From: Pseudomonadota bacterium
GTDB lineage: Bacteria; Pseudomonadota; Alphaproteobacteria; Rhizobiales; Xanthobacteraceae
Direction of reading: 5' to 3'
Assembly (NCBI GenBank): GCA_023387735.1
Contig: JAEWHP010000049.1
Span: 372,001 to 436,000, forward strand
Length of the DNA: 64,000 nucleotides
Every line of letters starts with the position of its first letter. Positions within the stretch are counted from its first letter, which is position 1. Positions 9,155 to 18,125 of the stretch are shown here, in pieces. The position numbers were made by a program, and so were the translations under genes. The notes under the pieces were generated by a model that worked only from the letters and a program-made list of their open reading frames with translations, was not told where the DNA came from and did not search any database.

Positions 9155-10017
9155 GCGCGATCGACGACCTGCCGCCGCTGCGCGACGTCATTCGCGAACA
9201 TTCATTGTCGGCACGGAAATCTCTCGGCCAGAATTTCCTGCTCGACCTCAACCTCACCGCACGCATCGCGCGCGCCGCGGGCCCGCTGGAAGGCTCAACC
9301 GTGATCGAGGTCGGCCCCGGCCCCGGCGGGCTGACGCGCGCATTGCTGGCGCTGGGCGCGAAGCGCGTCATCGCCGTCGAACGCGACGAGCGCGCGCTGG
9401 CGCCGCTCGACTACATTGCGAAACGATATCCCGGCCGGCTGGAAATCGTGCATGCCGACGCGCAGCGCTTCGATCCGCGCCCGATGCTCGGCGGCGAGCG
9501 TGCAAAAATCGTCGCCAACCTGCCCTACAACATCGCCACGCAATTGCTGGTGGACTGGCTCTCGATCGAGCCGTGGCCGCCCTGGTACGACATGATGGTG
9601 CTGATGTTTCAGCGCGAGGTCGCCGAGCGCATCGTCGCGAAGGAGAACGAAGAGGCCTATGGCCGGCTCGCGGTGCTCGCCAACTGGCGGGCGGAGACCA
9701 AAATCCTGTTCGACATTTCACCGGCCGCCTTCGTACCGCAGCCCAAGGTCACCTCGTCCGTGGTACGGCTGGTTCCGCGCGCGGCCCCCGAGCCTTGCGA
9801 CCGCCGCGCCCTGGAGCAGGTGGCGGCCGCCGCCTTCGGCCAGCGCCGGAAAATGCTGCGGCAGAGCCTCAAATCGCTGTCGGTCGATCCGGCCCGGCTC
9901 GCCGCCGCCGCCGATGTCGACCCGACCCGCCGGGCCGAGACCGTCCCGGTATCCGGCTTTGTTGCCATGGCCCGTGAATTGACCGATATACGGAACACAA
10001 AATCAAACGCTGTTTAA
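9151..10017 (+). CDS. rsmA: 16S rRNA (adenine1518-N6/adenine1519-N6)-dimethyltransferase
   Basis: RsmA (KsgA) dimethylates two adjacent adenines in the 3' terminal hairpin of 16S rRNA during small-subunit maturation. The 288-residue protein has the family motifs in order: SLGQNFLLDLN (about 24-34), the SAM-binding VIEVGPGPGGLT (about 51-62), acidic AVERDERAL, the catalytic motif NLPYNIATQLL (about 125-135), and the C-terminal FGQRRKMLRQSL (about 230). The ATG overlaps the pdxA stop, implying coupled translation. Confidence 0.96.
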   Translation: MSAIDDLPPLRDVIREHSLSARKSLGQNFLLDLNLTARIARAAGPLEGSTVIEVGPGPGGLTRALLALGAKRVIAVERDERALAPLDYIAKRYPGRLEIVHADAQRFDPRPMLGGERAKIVANLPYNIATQLLVDWLSIEPWPPWYDMMVLMFQREVAERIVAKENEEAYGRLAVLANWRAETKILFDISPAAFVPQPKVTSSVVRLVPRAAPEPCDRRALEQVAAAAFGQRRKMLRQSLKSLSVDPARLAAAADVDPTRRAETVPVSGFVAMARELTDIRNTKSNAV

Positions 10018-10029
10018 GGAGTAGACGCC

Positions 10030-11088
10030 ATGGCGCGAATGGTCCGCCAATCCCTCGTCAAGTTCGATGCGCCGTTGTGCGAAACCATCATCGACACGCC
10101 GAAGCCGCAAGGCCGCGAAGTCCTGGTCCGCATCGAACGCTGCGGGCTGTGCCACTCCGACCTGCACATCCAGGACGGCTATGCCGATCTCGGCGGCGGC
10201 AAGAAGCTCGACACCACGCGCGGCATGACGCTGCCGTTCACGCTCGGACATGAGATTGCCGGCATCGTCGACGAGGTCGGTCCCGATGCGCCGAAGGACC
10301 TGATCGGGAAGAAGCAGGCGGTATTTCCCTGGATCGGCTGCGGCCAGTGCCGCGACTGCGCCAATGGCGACGAAAACCTCTGCGTCAAGCAGCGCTTCCT
10401 CGGCGTCTCGATCGACGGCGGCTTTGCCACCCACGTGCTGGTGCCCGACGCGAAATACCTGCTCGATTACGACCCCCTCCCCGTCAACCAGGCAGCGACG
10501 CTGATGTGCTCGGGCGTGACAGCCTATGGCGCGCTGAAGCGGCTGGTGGATCGTCCCCGGCAGCGCAACCTGCTGCTGATCGGCCTTGGCGGCGTCGGCA
10601 TGATGGGGCTTGCGTTCGCGCAGGCGATGTTCACGCAGAGGATCACGGTCGCCGACCTCAGCCCTGCCGCGCGCGAGACCGCGCTGAAGAACGGCGCGGC
10701 TGTCGCCTACGATCCGGCCGAGCCGGAAATCGTCAGGCGCATCCTCAAGGAGACCGAGGGCGGCTTTGACGAGGTCGTCGATTTCGCCGGCAACGAGAAA
10801 TCCATGGCCTTCGCCGTGTCGGTGCTGGCGCGCGGCGGCAAGATCGTGGTCTCCGGACTGATGGGCGGCAATTTCAGCCTGCCGATGGTGCAGTGGGTCT
10901 ACAAGCGCATGACCATCGAGGGCTTCATGGTCGGCACGCTCGCCGAGGCCAAGGAATTGATGGCGCTGGCCCGCGCCGGCAAGATCAAGCCGACGCCGAT
11001 GAAGGAAGAGCCGATGGCCGACGTCCAGAAATGGATCGACGAACTGCGCGCCGGAAAAGTCGTCGGGCGTATCGTCCTGAAGAACTGA
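10030..11088 (+). CDS. Zinc-dependent alcohol dehydrogenase family protein
   Basis: This 352-residue medium-chain dehydrogenase is likely an NAD(P)-dependent alcohol/aldehyde oxidoreductase. The catalytic zinc site is visible as CGLCHSD (C41, H42) and GHEIAG. The structural zinc site is CGQCRDCANGDENLC (about 103-117), and the nucleotide-binding Rossmann loop is GLGGVGMMG (about 182). AAGGAG lies eight bases before the ATG. It starts 12 bp after rsmA and may be read through from that operon. The substrate cannot be assigned. Confidence 0.88.
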   Translation: MARMVRQSLVKFDAPLCETIIDTPKPQGREVLVRIERCGLCHSDLHIQDGYADLGGGKKLDTTRGMTLPFTLGHEIAGIVDEVGPDAPKDLIGKKQAVFPWIGCGQCRDCANGDENLCVKQRFLGVSIDGGFATHVLVPDAKYLLDYDPLPVNQAATLMCSGVTAYGALKRLVDRPRQRNLLLIGLGGVGMMGLAFAQAMFTQRITVADLSPAARETALKNGAAVAYDPAEPEIVRRILKETEGGFDEVVDFAGNEKSMAFAVSVLARGGKIVVSGLMGGNFSLPMVQWVYKRMTIEGFMVGTLAEAKELMALARAGKIKPTPMKEEPMADVQKWIDELRAGKVVGRIVLKN

Positions 11089-11125
11089 AGCGTGCACGGA
11101 CATCGTTTCTGAACCACACAGAAAA

Positions 11126-11152
11126 GACCCCGCTCTCGGGGAGAGCGGGGTC
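11126..11152 (-). terminator. Rho-independent terminator, minus-strand polarity
   Basis: A perfect 12-bp stem (GACCCCGCTCTC / GAGAGCGGGGTC) with a 3-base loop is preceded on the plus strand by AAAA, so the U tract follows the hairpin only in minus-strand transcripts. It probably ends the cytochrome c transcript (gene end at 11323). Read from the other side it may also slow transcription from the alcohol dehydrogenase. Confidence 0.7.
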
Positions 11153-11322
11153 AAGTGCGGTTACAGACACTTTCCTGCGCAAAGCGGAAAGTAGCAGACG
11201 CAATCGTATTGCTGCGACGCGCGCCGTCAAAGGGAATCAATCTCGAATTCGGCGGGACTTTTTCCCGAATTGACGCGATAGTAGGCGTTTCCAGACGCAG
11301 CGCTCGCCGTGGTATCCCCCGC

Positions 11323-11685
11323 CTACTCGCCCGGCACCTTTACGATCTTGATCTCGATTGCCGAATAATAGGCCGCCAGATCTTCGATATCGGCGTCGGA
11401 CAATGGCGGCATCACGACCGACATTGCGTCGTTCTTTCGCACGCCGGTTTTGAACGCCTGCATCTGGATTGTCAGGTAGGGCTCGGTCTGGCCCGCGATG
11501 TTCGGCGCATCGGGCGTTATGGCAAGGCCGTCGAGGCCGTGACAGGCCTGGCACATCATGGCCTTGGCGCGGCCGGCCATCACGTCGCCGGCATGGCTCG
11601 CGCCGCCGCTGGCTGCCAGCAGAAGAACTGCCGGTACGAGCAATTCAGCGACCGCCCTTGCCGTCCGTGAAAGCGTGGACTTCAT
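11323..11685 (-). CDS. Small c-type cytochrome (class I, periplasmic)
   Basis: The 120-residue protein has a signal peptide (MKSTLSRT followed by a hydrophobic run ending at SHA) and one heme-c motif CQACH at residues 45-49. A likely distal methionine lies in VVMPPLSDADIEDLAAYYS near the C-terminus. This is the architecture of cytochrome c553/c4-like electron carriers. The ATG at 11685 is preferred to upstream in-frame codons because the signal peptide starts there and AAAGG sits six bases upstream. It follows the sorbosone-dehydrogenase-like gene by about 70 bp and probably accepts its electrons, an inference from gene pairing. Confidence 0.88.
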   Translation of the reverse strand: MKSTLSRTARAVAELLVPAVLLLAASGGASHAGDVMAGRAKAMMCQACHGLDGLAITPDAPNIAGQTEPYLTIQMQAFKTGVRKNDAMSVVMPPLSDADIEDLAAYYSAIEIKIVKVPGE

Positions 11686-11753
11686 CCTCGACCTTTGCAT
11701 GTTCGGATGGCATGGAGCGGGATGGCCCTCGCGGGCCATCCCGAACGTCAAGC

Positions 11754-13028
11754 TTACTTGCCCTCGTACGAGATGCGATACAGCGCGCCGACGAGATCAT
11801 CCGAGACCAGCAACGATCCATCCGCGAGTTGCGCGACGTCCACGGGACGGCCGAGGTAATAGCCGTTCTCATTCCAGCCTTCCGCGAACGGTTCGGATTT
11901 TCCCGCCACGTTGCCGTCATCCTTGAGGAACGTGACCATCAGCCTCGCGCCGACGGGCACGGTCCGATTCCACGAGCCATGCTGCGTCGAGAAGATGGCG
12001 CCGCGGTACTTCGCCGGGAACATGGTGCCGGTGTAGAAGACCAGGCCGAGATCAGCGGCATGGGCCGCCTGCTCCACCTGCGGGAAAACCGCGTTGGCGG
12101 GAGGCGTATCGTTCTTGTACTCGTTGGTGCGGACCTTGCCGCCGCCATACCACGGGAAGCCGAAGTCGAGCCCCGCGCTGGCGATGCGGTTCAGTTCGCC
12201 GGGCGGCTGATCGTCGCCCATGCCGTCCACCTGGTTGTCGTTGGTCCAGAGCGACCTGTCCTTCGGGTTGAAATCCATGCCGACCGGATTGCGCAAGCCA
12301 GTCGCGTAGACCTCGCGGTTCTTGCCGTCGCGGTCCATGCGGATGATCCCGCCGATGCCGAGCTTGCGGTACAGATCGTTCTTCTCCTTGGTCGGCACGT
12401 TGTAGGGCTGGCCGAGCTGGATATAGAGCTTGTTGTCCGGACCGACCCGACAGACGCGGGCGGTGTGGTTGTAGCTCTCTTCGGCTTTCGGAATCAGCTG
12501 GCCTTCGGCAACGACGACGCTGGCGACGACATCCGGGCTCTCGTAGAAGAACTCCGCCGCCGGATATTCCAGCACCCGATTTTGCTCTGCAATGTAGAGG
12601 AAGCCGTCTTTCGAGAAGCACGGCCCGTTGGGAATCTTCTTCGGTAACGTCGGCGCAAATTCCTTCACTTCGTCGCCGACGCCGCCGCGCGCGCGGTCGG
12701 TCACCACCCAGACCTTGGATTTGCGCGTGCCGACAAAGGTTGCGACGCCCTGAGGGCCTACCGAAATATGGCGTGCATCCGGCACCAGCGCATAGAGCGA
12801 GATCTGGAAGCCTTCAGGCAGTTTGATCTTCTTCAGGTTCTCCCTGACCTTGTCCGCTTTCGCGCCGGTCTGCGGGATTTCGGGCCAGTCGGCGGTACTG
12901 CCCGTTGGACGCATCGCGCCGAGCGTCTCGAGCGCGCTCGGTGCGGGTGACGGGGGTTGCTGCTGTGCAGCAGCCGGCAATGCGGCCAGCGACAGGAATG
13001 CCGCCGCCGTCTTCAAGCGAAGATTCAT
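11754..13028 (-). CDS. L-sorbosone dehydrogenase-like / PQQ-type beta-propeller oxidoreductase
   Basis: This 424-residue exported protein resembles the soluble glucose/sorbosone dehydrogenase family, which uses PQQ in a six-bladed propeller. A signal peptide (MNLRLKTAAAFLSLAALPAAA) is preceded by GGGAGGT at good spacing, so the ATG at 13028 is chosen over longer readings. Family-like segments include PEGFQISLYALVPDARHI, VYATGLRNPVGMDFNP, WTNDNQVD, AGLDFGFPWYGGG and the C-terminal GRPVDVAQLADGSLLVSDD. It is likely paired with the downstream cytochrome c as periplasmic electron acceptor. The substrate is unknown, and PQQ binding is inferred from the family. Confidence 0.85.
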   Translation of the reverse strand: MNLRLKTAAAFLSLAALPAAAQQQPPSPAPSALETLGAMRPTGSTADWPEIPQTGAKADKVRENLKKIKLPEGFQISLYALVPDARHISVGPQGVATFVGTRKSKVWVVTDRARGGVGDEVKEFAPTLPKKIPNGPCFSKDGFLYIAEQNRVLEYPAAEFFYESPDVVASVVVAEGQLIPKAEESYNHTARVCRVGPDNKLYIQLGQPYNVPTKEKNDLYRKLGIGGIIRMDRDGKNREVYATGLRNPVGMDFNPKDRSLWTNDNQVDGMGDDQPPGELNRIASAGLDFGFPWYGGGKVRTNEYKNDTPPANAVFPQVEQAAHAADLGLVFYTGTMFPAKYRGAIFSTQHGSWNRTVPVGARLMVTFLKDDGNVAGKSEPFAEGWNENGYYLGRPVDVAQLADGSLLVSDDLVGALYRISYEGK

Positions 13029-13358
13029 TGATACCTCCCTGCGATGCCCCCCAGTTCTGACGGGTACCCACCCGCTGCCGGAGGATGCGCGTATCAATGC
13101 GCCGCGCCCAATGATTGTCAAATTAATCCAGCGGCGGCGATGATGGCGGCCGATGCGACATATTGCTTGGCTCCGCCTTCGTCACACCGCTCATTGACGA
13201 GCTTCAGTTCTGGCAGCCCGACATCTTCGCCCATGTTTGACATACATCAACGGTCCGCAACCTGACGCGAGAATGCTGGCGGTGCTCACGCGCCGCAGCT
13301 CCAGCGCATCCGCGGAGGGGCGACTAATGGTCATGATATCACCGCTCGGAGAGGCACC
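13029..13358. other. Divergent intergenic region upstream of pflB
   Basis: This 330-bp gap lies between the divergent sorbosone-dehydrogenase-like gene and pflB. It contains the FixK/FNR box listed separately. No credible gene was seen. Confidence 0.7.
13237..13250 (+). promoter_or_regulatory. FixK/FNR-type binding site upstream of pflB
   Basis: TTGACATACATCAA matches the FixK/FNR consensus TTGA-N6-TCAA exactly. Its centre lies about 115 bp before the pflB ATG. If it works as a class II activator site centred near -41.5, transcription would start near 13285, and a weak -10 (GAGAAT at 13269-13274) lies at the expected distance. This implies induction at low oxygen. Confidence 0.78.
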
Positions 13359-15629
13359 ATGAAGGGAAGCGCAGTGCTAAGGCAGGAAGCCGGTTCGGGC
13401 GATTTCTGGAACGCTTTTCGCCCCGGCGACTGGACCACTTCCATCAACGTTCGCGATTTCATCGTCCGCAACGCCAGGCCCTACACCGGAAACGAGGACT
13501 TTCTCGCCGGCCCATCGCAGCGCACAAAAGCCGTCTGGGCAAAGCTGCAGCCCTACTTCGCCGAAGAGCGAAAGAAGGGCGTGCTCGCGGTAGATGCCAA
13601 AACCCCGTCGACGCTGCTCGCCCACGAGGCCGGCTATATCGATCGCGACAACGAGGTCATCGTTGGCCTGCAGACCGACCAGCCGTTCAAGCGGGCGATC
13701 TTCCCCTTCGGGGGCTTGCGGATGGTCGAGGCCGGCATCAAGGCGGCGGGCTTCGAACCCGACCCGCTGGTGCACGACGCCTTCACAAAATACCGCAAGT
13801 CGCACAATGACGGCGTGTTCGATGCGTATACGCCCGAGATCATGAACTGTCGGCGCTCCGGGATCATCACCGGACTCCCCGATGCCTACGGCCGCGGCCG
13901 CATCATCGGCGACTATCGTCGCGTCGCGCTCTACGGCGTGGACCGGCTGCTGGAGGCCAAGCGCGAGGAACGCGCACAGATCGACGACATGTGGCCGACC
14001 GACGAGATCATCCGGCAGCGCGAGGAGTTGTCCGAGCAGATGCGCGCGCTCGCCGACCTCGCCGCGATGGCGAAGCTCTACGGTCACGACATATCGAAGC
14101 CGGCCGCGAATGCGCAGGAAGCGTTCCAGTGGACGTACTTTGCTTACCTCGGCGCCATCAAGGAAGCCAACGGCGCGGCGATGTCGATCGGGCGCATCTC
14201 CACCTTCCTCGACATCTATATCGAACGCGACCTCAAGGCCGGCATTCTCGACGAGGCGCGGACGCAGGAGCTCTGGGACCAGCTGGTGCAGAAACTGCGC
14301 ATCGTCCGCTTCCTCCGCACGCCCGACTACGATGCGCTGTTCAGCGGCGATCCCTACTGGGCGACCGAATGCGTCGGCGGCATGGATCTCGACGGCCGCG
14401 CGCTGGTGACCAAGAGCAGCTACCGGATGCTGCACACGCTCTACAATCTCGGCCCCGCCCCCGAGCCGAACATCACCGTGCTGTGGTCGAGCCACATGCC
14501 CGCCGCCTTCAAGCGCTACTGCGTCAAGGTCAGCAAGGACACCTCCTCGCTGCAATACGAGAACGACGATTTGATGCGGCCGTTCTGGGGCGACGACTAT
14601 GGCATCGCCTGCTGCGTCTCGGCGATGCGGCTCGGCAAGCAGATGCAGTTCTTCGGCGCCCGCGTCAACCTCGCCAAGGCGCTGCTCTATGCGATCAACG
14701 GTGGCCGCGACGAGGTAACGGGCGACCAGGTCGCGCCACCCTCGCTGCCGGTGTCGGGCGATTTCCTCGACTACGACGACGTCATGGCCAAATTCGACGC
14801 CACCATGGAATGGCTGGCACGCACCTACGTGCATGCCATGAACTGCATCCACTACATGCACGACAAGTACTTCTACGAGCGCCTCGAAATGGCGCTGCAC
14901 GATCGCGACATCCTGCGCACGATGGCGTTCGGCATCGCCGGCCTTTCGGTGGTCGCCGACAGCCTGAGCGCAATCAAGTACGGGAAAATGCGAGTCGTGC
15001 GCGACGCGACGGGATTGATCGTCGACTATCAGAACGAGGGCAACAAGGCCACGCCGCAGTTCGGCAACAACGACGATCGCGTCGACCAGATTGCATCCGG
15101 CATCGTCACCAGCTTCATGGAGAAGATCCGCAAGCACCCGACCTACCGCAACGCGACGCATACGCAGAGCGTCCTCACCATCACCTCGAACGTCGTGTAC
15201 GGCAAGGCCACCGGCAATACCCCCGACGGCCGCCGCAAGGGCGAGCCGTTCGGGCCCGGCGCAAACCCGATGCACGGCCGCGACAGCCATGGCTGGCTCG
15301 CGTCGTGTTTGTCGGTCGCAAAGCTGCCCTACAAGGACGCGCAGGACGGCATCAGCTATACCGTCTCCATCGCACCGCAGAAGGCGCATCTGTCCGATAC
15401 CCAGCTCATCGACGAGGCGGTCAAGGCGTTTGACGCCTATTTCGAGCGCGGCGGCTTTCACATGAATCTCAATGTGATCGACAAGGCGACGCTCGAAGAC
15501 GCGATGAAGAATCCGGACAAATATCCGCAACTCACCATCCGTGTGTCGGGCTATGCGGTGAATTTCGTCCGCCTGACACCGGAACAGCAGAGAGACGTGA
15601 TCAGCCGCACCTTCCACGGCCAAATCTGA
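13359..15629 (+). CDS. pflB: Formate C-acetyltransferase (pyruvate formate-lyase)
   Basis: PFL is an oxygen-sensitive glycyl-radical enzyme that splits pyruvate with CoA into acetyl-CoA and formate. The 756-residue length matches the family. The two catalytic cysteines are C418 and C419 in IACCVSAM, and the radical glycine is G731 in RVSGYAVNF near the C-terminus. Other family blocks are TPEIMNCRRSGIITGLPDAYGRG and the substrate-loop region GGMDLDGRALVTKSSYRML. GGAGAG precedes the ATG. The activase gene follows 11 bp downstream and a FixK-type box lies upstream, so this is an oxygen-regulated fermentative or anaerobic carbon route. The catalytic residues distinguish it from glycerol dehydratase or other PFL-like enzymes. 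Confidence 0.96.
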   Translation: MKGSAVLRQEAGSGDFWNAFRPGDWTTSINVRDFIVRNARPYTGNEDFLAGPSQRTKAVWAKLQPYFAEERKKGVLAVDAKTPSTLLAHEAGYIDRDNEVIVGLQTDQPFKRAIFPFGGLRMVEAGIKAAGFEPDPLVHDAFTKYRKSHNDGVFDAYTPEIMNCRRSGIITGLPDAYGRGRIIGDYRRVALYGVDRLLEAKREERAQIDDMWPTDEIIRQREELSEQMRALADLAAMAKLYGHDISKPAANAQEAFQWTYFAYLGAIKEANGAAMSIGRISTFLDIYIERDLKAGILDEARTQELWDQLVQKLRIVRFLRTPDYDALFSGDPYWATECVGGMDLDGRALVTKSSYRMLHTLYNLGPAPEPNITVLWSSHMPAAFKRYCVKVSKDTSSLQYENDDLMRPFWGDDYGIACCVSAMRLGKQMQFFGARVNLAKALLYAINGGRDEVTGDQVAPPSLPVSGDFLDYDDVMAKFDATMEWLARTYVHAMNCIHYMHDKYFYERLEMALHDRDILRTMAFGIAGLSVVADSLSAIKYGKMRVVRDATGLIVDYQNEGNKATPQFGNNDDRVDQIASGIVTSFMEKIRKHPTYRNATHTQSVLTITSNVVYGKATGNTPDGRRKGEPFGPGANPMHGRDSHGWLASCLSVAKLPYKDAQDGISYTVSIAPQKAHLSDTQLIDEAVKAFDAYFERGGFHMNLNVIDKATLEDAMKNPDKYPQLTIRVSGYAVNFVRLTPEQQRDVISRTFHGQI

Positions 15630-15640
15630 CTGGTGTCGCC

Positions 15641-16468
15641 ATGTCGACCGTCAAACCGCTCGAACCCGGAAGTCGTTACGACCTCCGGGTCGGCATTTCG
15701 CCCGACGCCCCCGATGAAGACAAGCTCAAGGACGAAGAGGGCTCGTTCGGCTACTGCCATTCCTATGAGACCTCGTCGCGCTACGACGGGCCGGGGCTTC
15801 GCCTCGTCCTGTTCGTGTCGGGATGCCTGCTGCGCTGTAGCTACTGCCACAACCCCGACACCTGGCATCTCAAGGACGGCACCTACGTGTCGCTCGATCA
15901 CGTCCTGCGCCGCATCGGCGACTTCGCGCCCACCATCCGCAGCCTCGGCGGCGGCCTGACGATATCGGGCGGCGAGCCCATGGTGCAGCTCGCCTTCACC
16001 CGACGAATCTTCGCCGGCGCGAAGGAAATGGGGCTGCACACCGCGATCGAGACGTCAGGCTTCATGGGCGATCGTGCCGACGATCGTTATCTGTCGGTCA
16101 TCGACCACGTCCTGCTCGACATCAAGAGCTCGGATCCCGACACCTATCGCCGTGTCACCGGCCGCGACCTCGCCCCCACCCTGCGATTTGCGGAACGTCT
16201 TGCCGCGATATCTAAGCCGGTCTGGGTCCGCTTCACGCTCGTGCCCGGCGCGACCGACGATCCCGCGAATGTCGAGGGCATCGCCCGCTTCGTCGCGCCG
16301 ATGAAAAACGTGGAATGGGTCGAGGTACAGCCGTTCCACCAGATGGGCCTGTTCAAGTGGAAGGCGATCGGCCTCGACTACAAGCACGCCGACACGCAGC
16401 CGCCGAGCCGGGAGCTGATCGACCGCGTCATCGGACAATTCCAGGCCGCGGGCTGCCACGCGCGCTGA
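15641..16468 (+). CDS. pflA: Pyruvate formate-lyase activating enzyme (radical SAM)
   Basis: This 275-residue radical SAM enzyme abstracts a hydrogen from the PFL glycine to make the active radical. The 4Fe-4S ligands are C62, C66 and C69 in CLLRCSYC, followed by HNPDTWH as in PflA proteins. The SAM-contact GGE motif occurs in TISGGEPMVQ (about 107-116). The C-terminal GLDYKHADTQPPS is typical of PflA. It lacks the extra 8-Cys ferredoxin insert of other glycyl-radical activases, consistent with PFL being its partner. It is tightly linked behind pflB. Confidence 0.95.
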   Translation: MSTVKPLEPGSRYDLRVGISPDAPDEDKLKDEEGSFGYCHSYETSSRYDGPGLRLVLFVSGCLLRCSYCHNPDTWHLKDGTYVSLDHVLRRIGDFAPTIRSLGGGLTISGGEPMVQLAFTRRIFAGAKEMGLHTAIETSGFMGDRADDRYLSVIDHVLLDIKSSDPDTYRRVTGRDLAPTLRFAERLAAISKPVWVRFTLVPGATDDPANVEGIARFVAPMKNVEWVEVQPFHQMGLFKWKAIGLDYKHADTQPPSRELIDRVIGQFQAAGCHAR

Positions 16469-16492
16469 CGGCAAAGCAATTGGGGGACGGAC

Positions 16493-18085
16493 ATGCTGGA
16501 TTTTGCGCGCGAGATCATCGGAAGCCAGCCCATCCTGACCGCCTTCCTCGCGATCGGCGTCGGCTATCTGGTGGGCCAGATCAACATCTTCGGCTTCTCG
16601 CTCGGCGTCGGTGCGGTCCTCTTCGTCGGCCTCGCCCTCGGCGCCTTTGCCCCAAAAGCCCAGATCATCGGCCCGATCGGACTGATCGGCCTGATCATGT
16701 TCCTCTACGGGATCGGCATTCTCTACGGCCGCCAGTTCTTCGAGGGCATGGTGGGCGCCGGCCAGAAATATAACCTGCTGGCGCTGGTGGCTTGCCTGGC
16801 CGGCCTCGCCGTGGCGCTGGGTCTCGGGCATATCTTCGGCATCAAGATCGGGCACACGCTCGGCCTCTATGCGGGATCGATGACGAGCACCGCGACGCTA
16901 CAGGCCGCCCTCGAGGTGATGAAGAACAAGGATCCCTCGATCGGCTATTCCATCGCCTACCCGTTCGGGGTCATCGGCCCGATCCTGTGCATCTATTTCA
17001 TGACCCGACTCGTCAAGCCGAAATTCCCCACAAAATCGCTGCGCTTCCACATGGGCGAGATTTCGGTCGGCGAACGCTTCGCCGGTCACCGCCTTGGCCA
17101 TCTCTTGGCGAAGGCGCCGCGCGGTCTGCAGGTGACGATGGTGCGCAAGGGCGGGCACAACATCGTCCCGACCGACGATACGATCCTGGCCAACGGCGAC
17201 GCCGTCCTGGTCGTGGCCGACGACAGCGAGGCGATTGCCATCGCCGCGTCCAAGCTCGGAGAACTCGCGCCGGGCCGGCTGGCCAGCGACCGTGCCGACC
17301 TCGACTACATCAGGGTTTTCGTTGGCAAGGCCAGCGCGGTGGGGATCCCATTGGCCGACCTTCCGATGCCCGCCGGCTCCCATCTGCTGCACGTGCGCCG
17401 CTATGACGTCGACCTCGTCCCTGCCTCTGACCTGATGCTCGAATTCGGCGACCGCGTCGGCGTGCTGGCGCCGCCGGAGCGGAAGGAGGAGATCCGCCGT
17501 CACTTCGGCGACAGCGTCAAGGCCGCCGCGGAATTCAGCTATGTCTCGCTCGGCCTCGGCATGGTGATGGGCGTGCTCCTTGGCCTGATCCCCATTCCAA
17601 TTCCCGGCATCGGCGTCGTGACGCTCGGCATCGGCGGCGGCCCGCTGATCGTGGCGCTCATCCTCGGCAAGCTGCGCCGCACCGGTCCGATGCTCTGGAC
17701 CATGCCGCTGCCCGCCAACATCGTGCTGCGCAATTTCGGTCTGGCGATCTTTCTTGCCACCGTCGGCGTCAATGCCGGACAGCCTTTCGTCCGCACCGTG
17801 GCGGAGTCCGGACTGACGATGCTGTTCATCGGCGCCGCCGTCCTGCTGACGACGATGGCGATCGTCCTGCTCGTCGGCCACTATCTCATGAAGATCCCCT
17901 ACGACGACCTCGTCGGCGTCGCGTCAGGCGCGACCGGCAATCCGGCCATTCTCGTCTACTCGACCAAGATGGCGCCGACCGAACGCCCCGACATCGGTTA
18001 CGCCATGATCTTTCCCTCGATGACGCTGGTGAAGGTCATCGCCGCACAGATCGTCGGCCTCCTGGCGGTGGGAAGCGCCGGCTAG
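16493..18085 (+). CDS. AspT/YidE-family anion exchanger with RCK-C domains
   Basis: This 530-residue membrane protein has the AspT (aspartate:alanine exchanger) layout. The N-terminal membrane half begins MLDFAREIIGSQPILTAFLA and includes YAGSMTSTATLQAALE. Two cytosolic TrkA-C/RCK-C-like domains follow (about 190-350, with NGDAVLVVADDSEAI and EFGDRVGVLAPPERKEEI), and then a C-terminal membrane half with GVASGATGNPAILVYS. AspT-type carriers exchange dicarboxylates or amino acids. The gene sits between pflA and a FocA-type channel, so export of an anaerobic end product such as succinate is plausible, but that is inference. YidE-like proteins are mostly uncharacterised. Confidence 0.85.
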   Translation: MLDFAREIIGSQPILTAFLAIGVGYLVGQINIFGFSLGVGAVLFVGLALGAFAPKAQIIGPIGLIGLIMFLYGIGILYGRQFFEGMVGAGQKYNLLALVACLAGLAVALGLGHIFGIKIGHTLGLYAGSMTSTATLQAALEVMKNKDPSIGYSIAYPFGVIGPILCIYFMTRLVKPKFPTKSLRFHMGEISVGERFAGHRLGHLLAKAPRGLQVTMVRKGGHNIVPTDDTILANGDAVLVVADDSEAIAIAASKLGELAPGRLASDRADLDYIRVFVGKASAVGIPLADLPMPAGSHLLHVRRYDVDLVPASDLMLEFGDRVGVLAPPERKEEIRRHFGDSVKAAAEFSYVSLGLGMVMGVLLGLIPIPIPGIGVVTLGIGGGPLIVALILGKLRRTGPMLWTMPLPANIVLRNFGLAIFLATVGVNAGQPFVRTVAESGLTMLFIGAAVLLTTMAIVLLVGHYLMKIPYDDLVGVASGATGNPAILVYSTKMAPTERPDIGYAMIFPSMTLVKVIAAQIVGLLAVGSAG

Positions 18086-18125
18086 TCGCTGCGGTGGCCG
18101 ACGCAGGTATAGAGGAATTTGCAGG

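Noticed and set aside
13377..15623. A 748-codon open frame antisense to pflB
   Set aside because: pflB has intact catalytic motifs on the opposite strand. Long antisense frames are expected at this GC content, and the translated protein is His/Arg/Val-rich shadow sequence.
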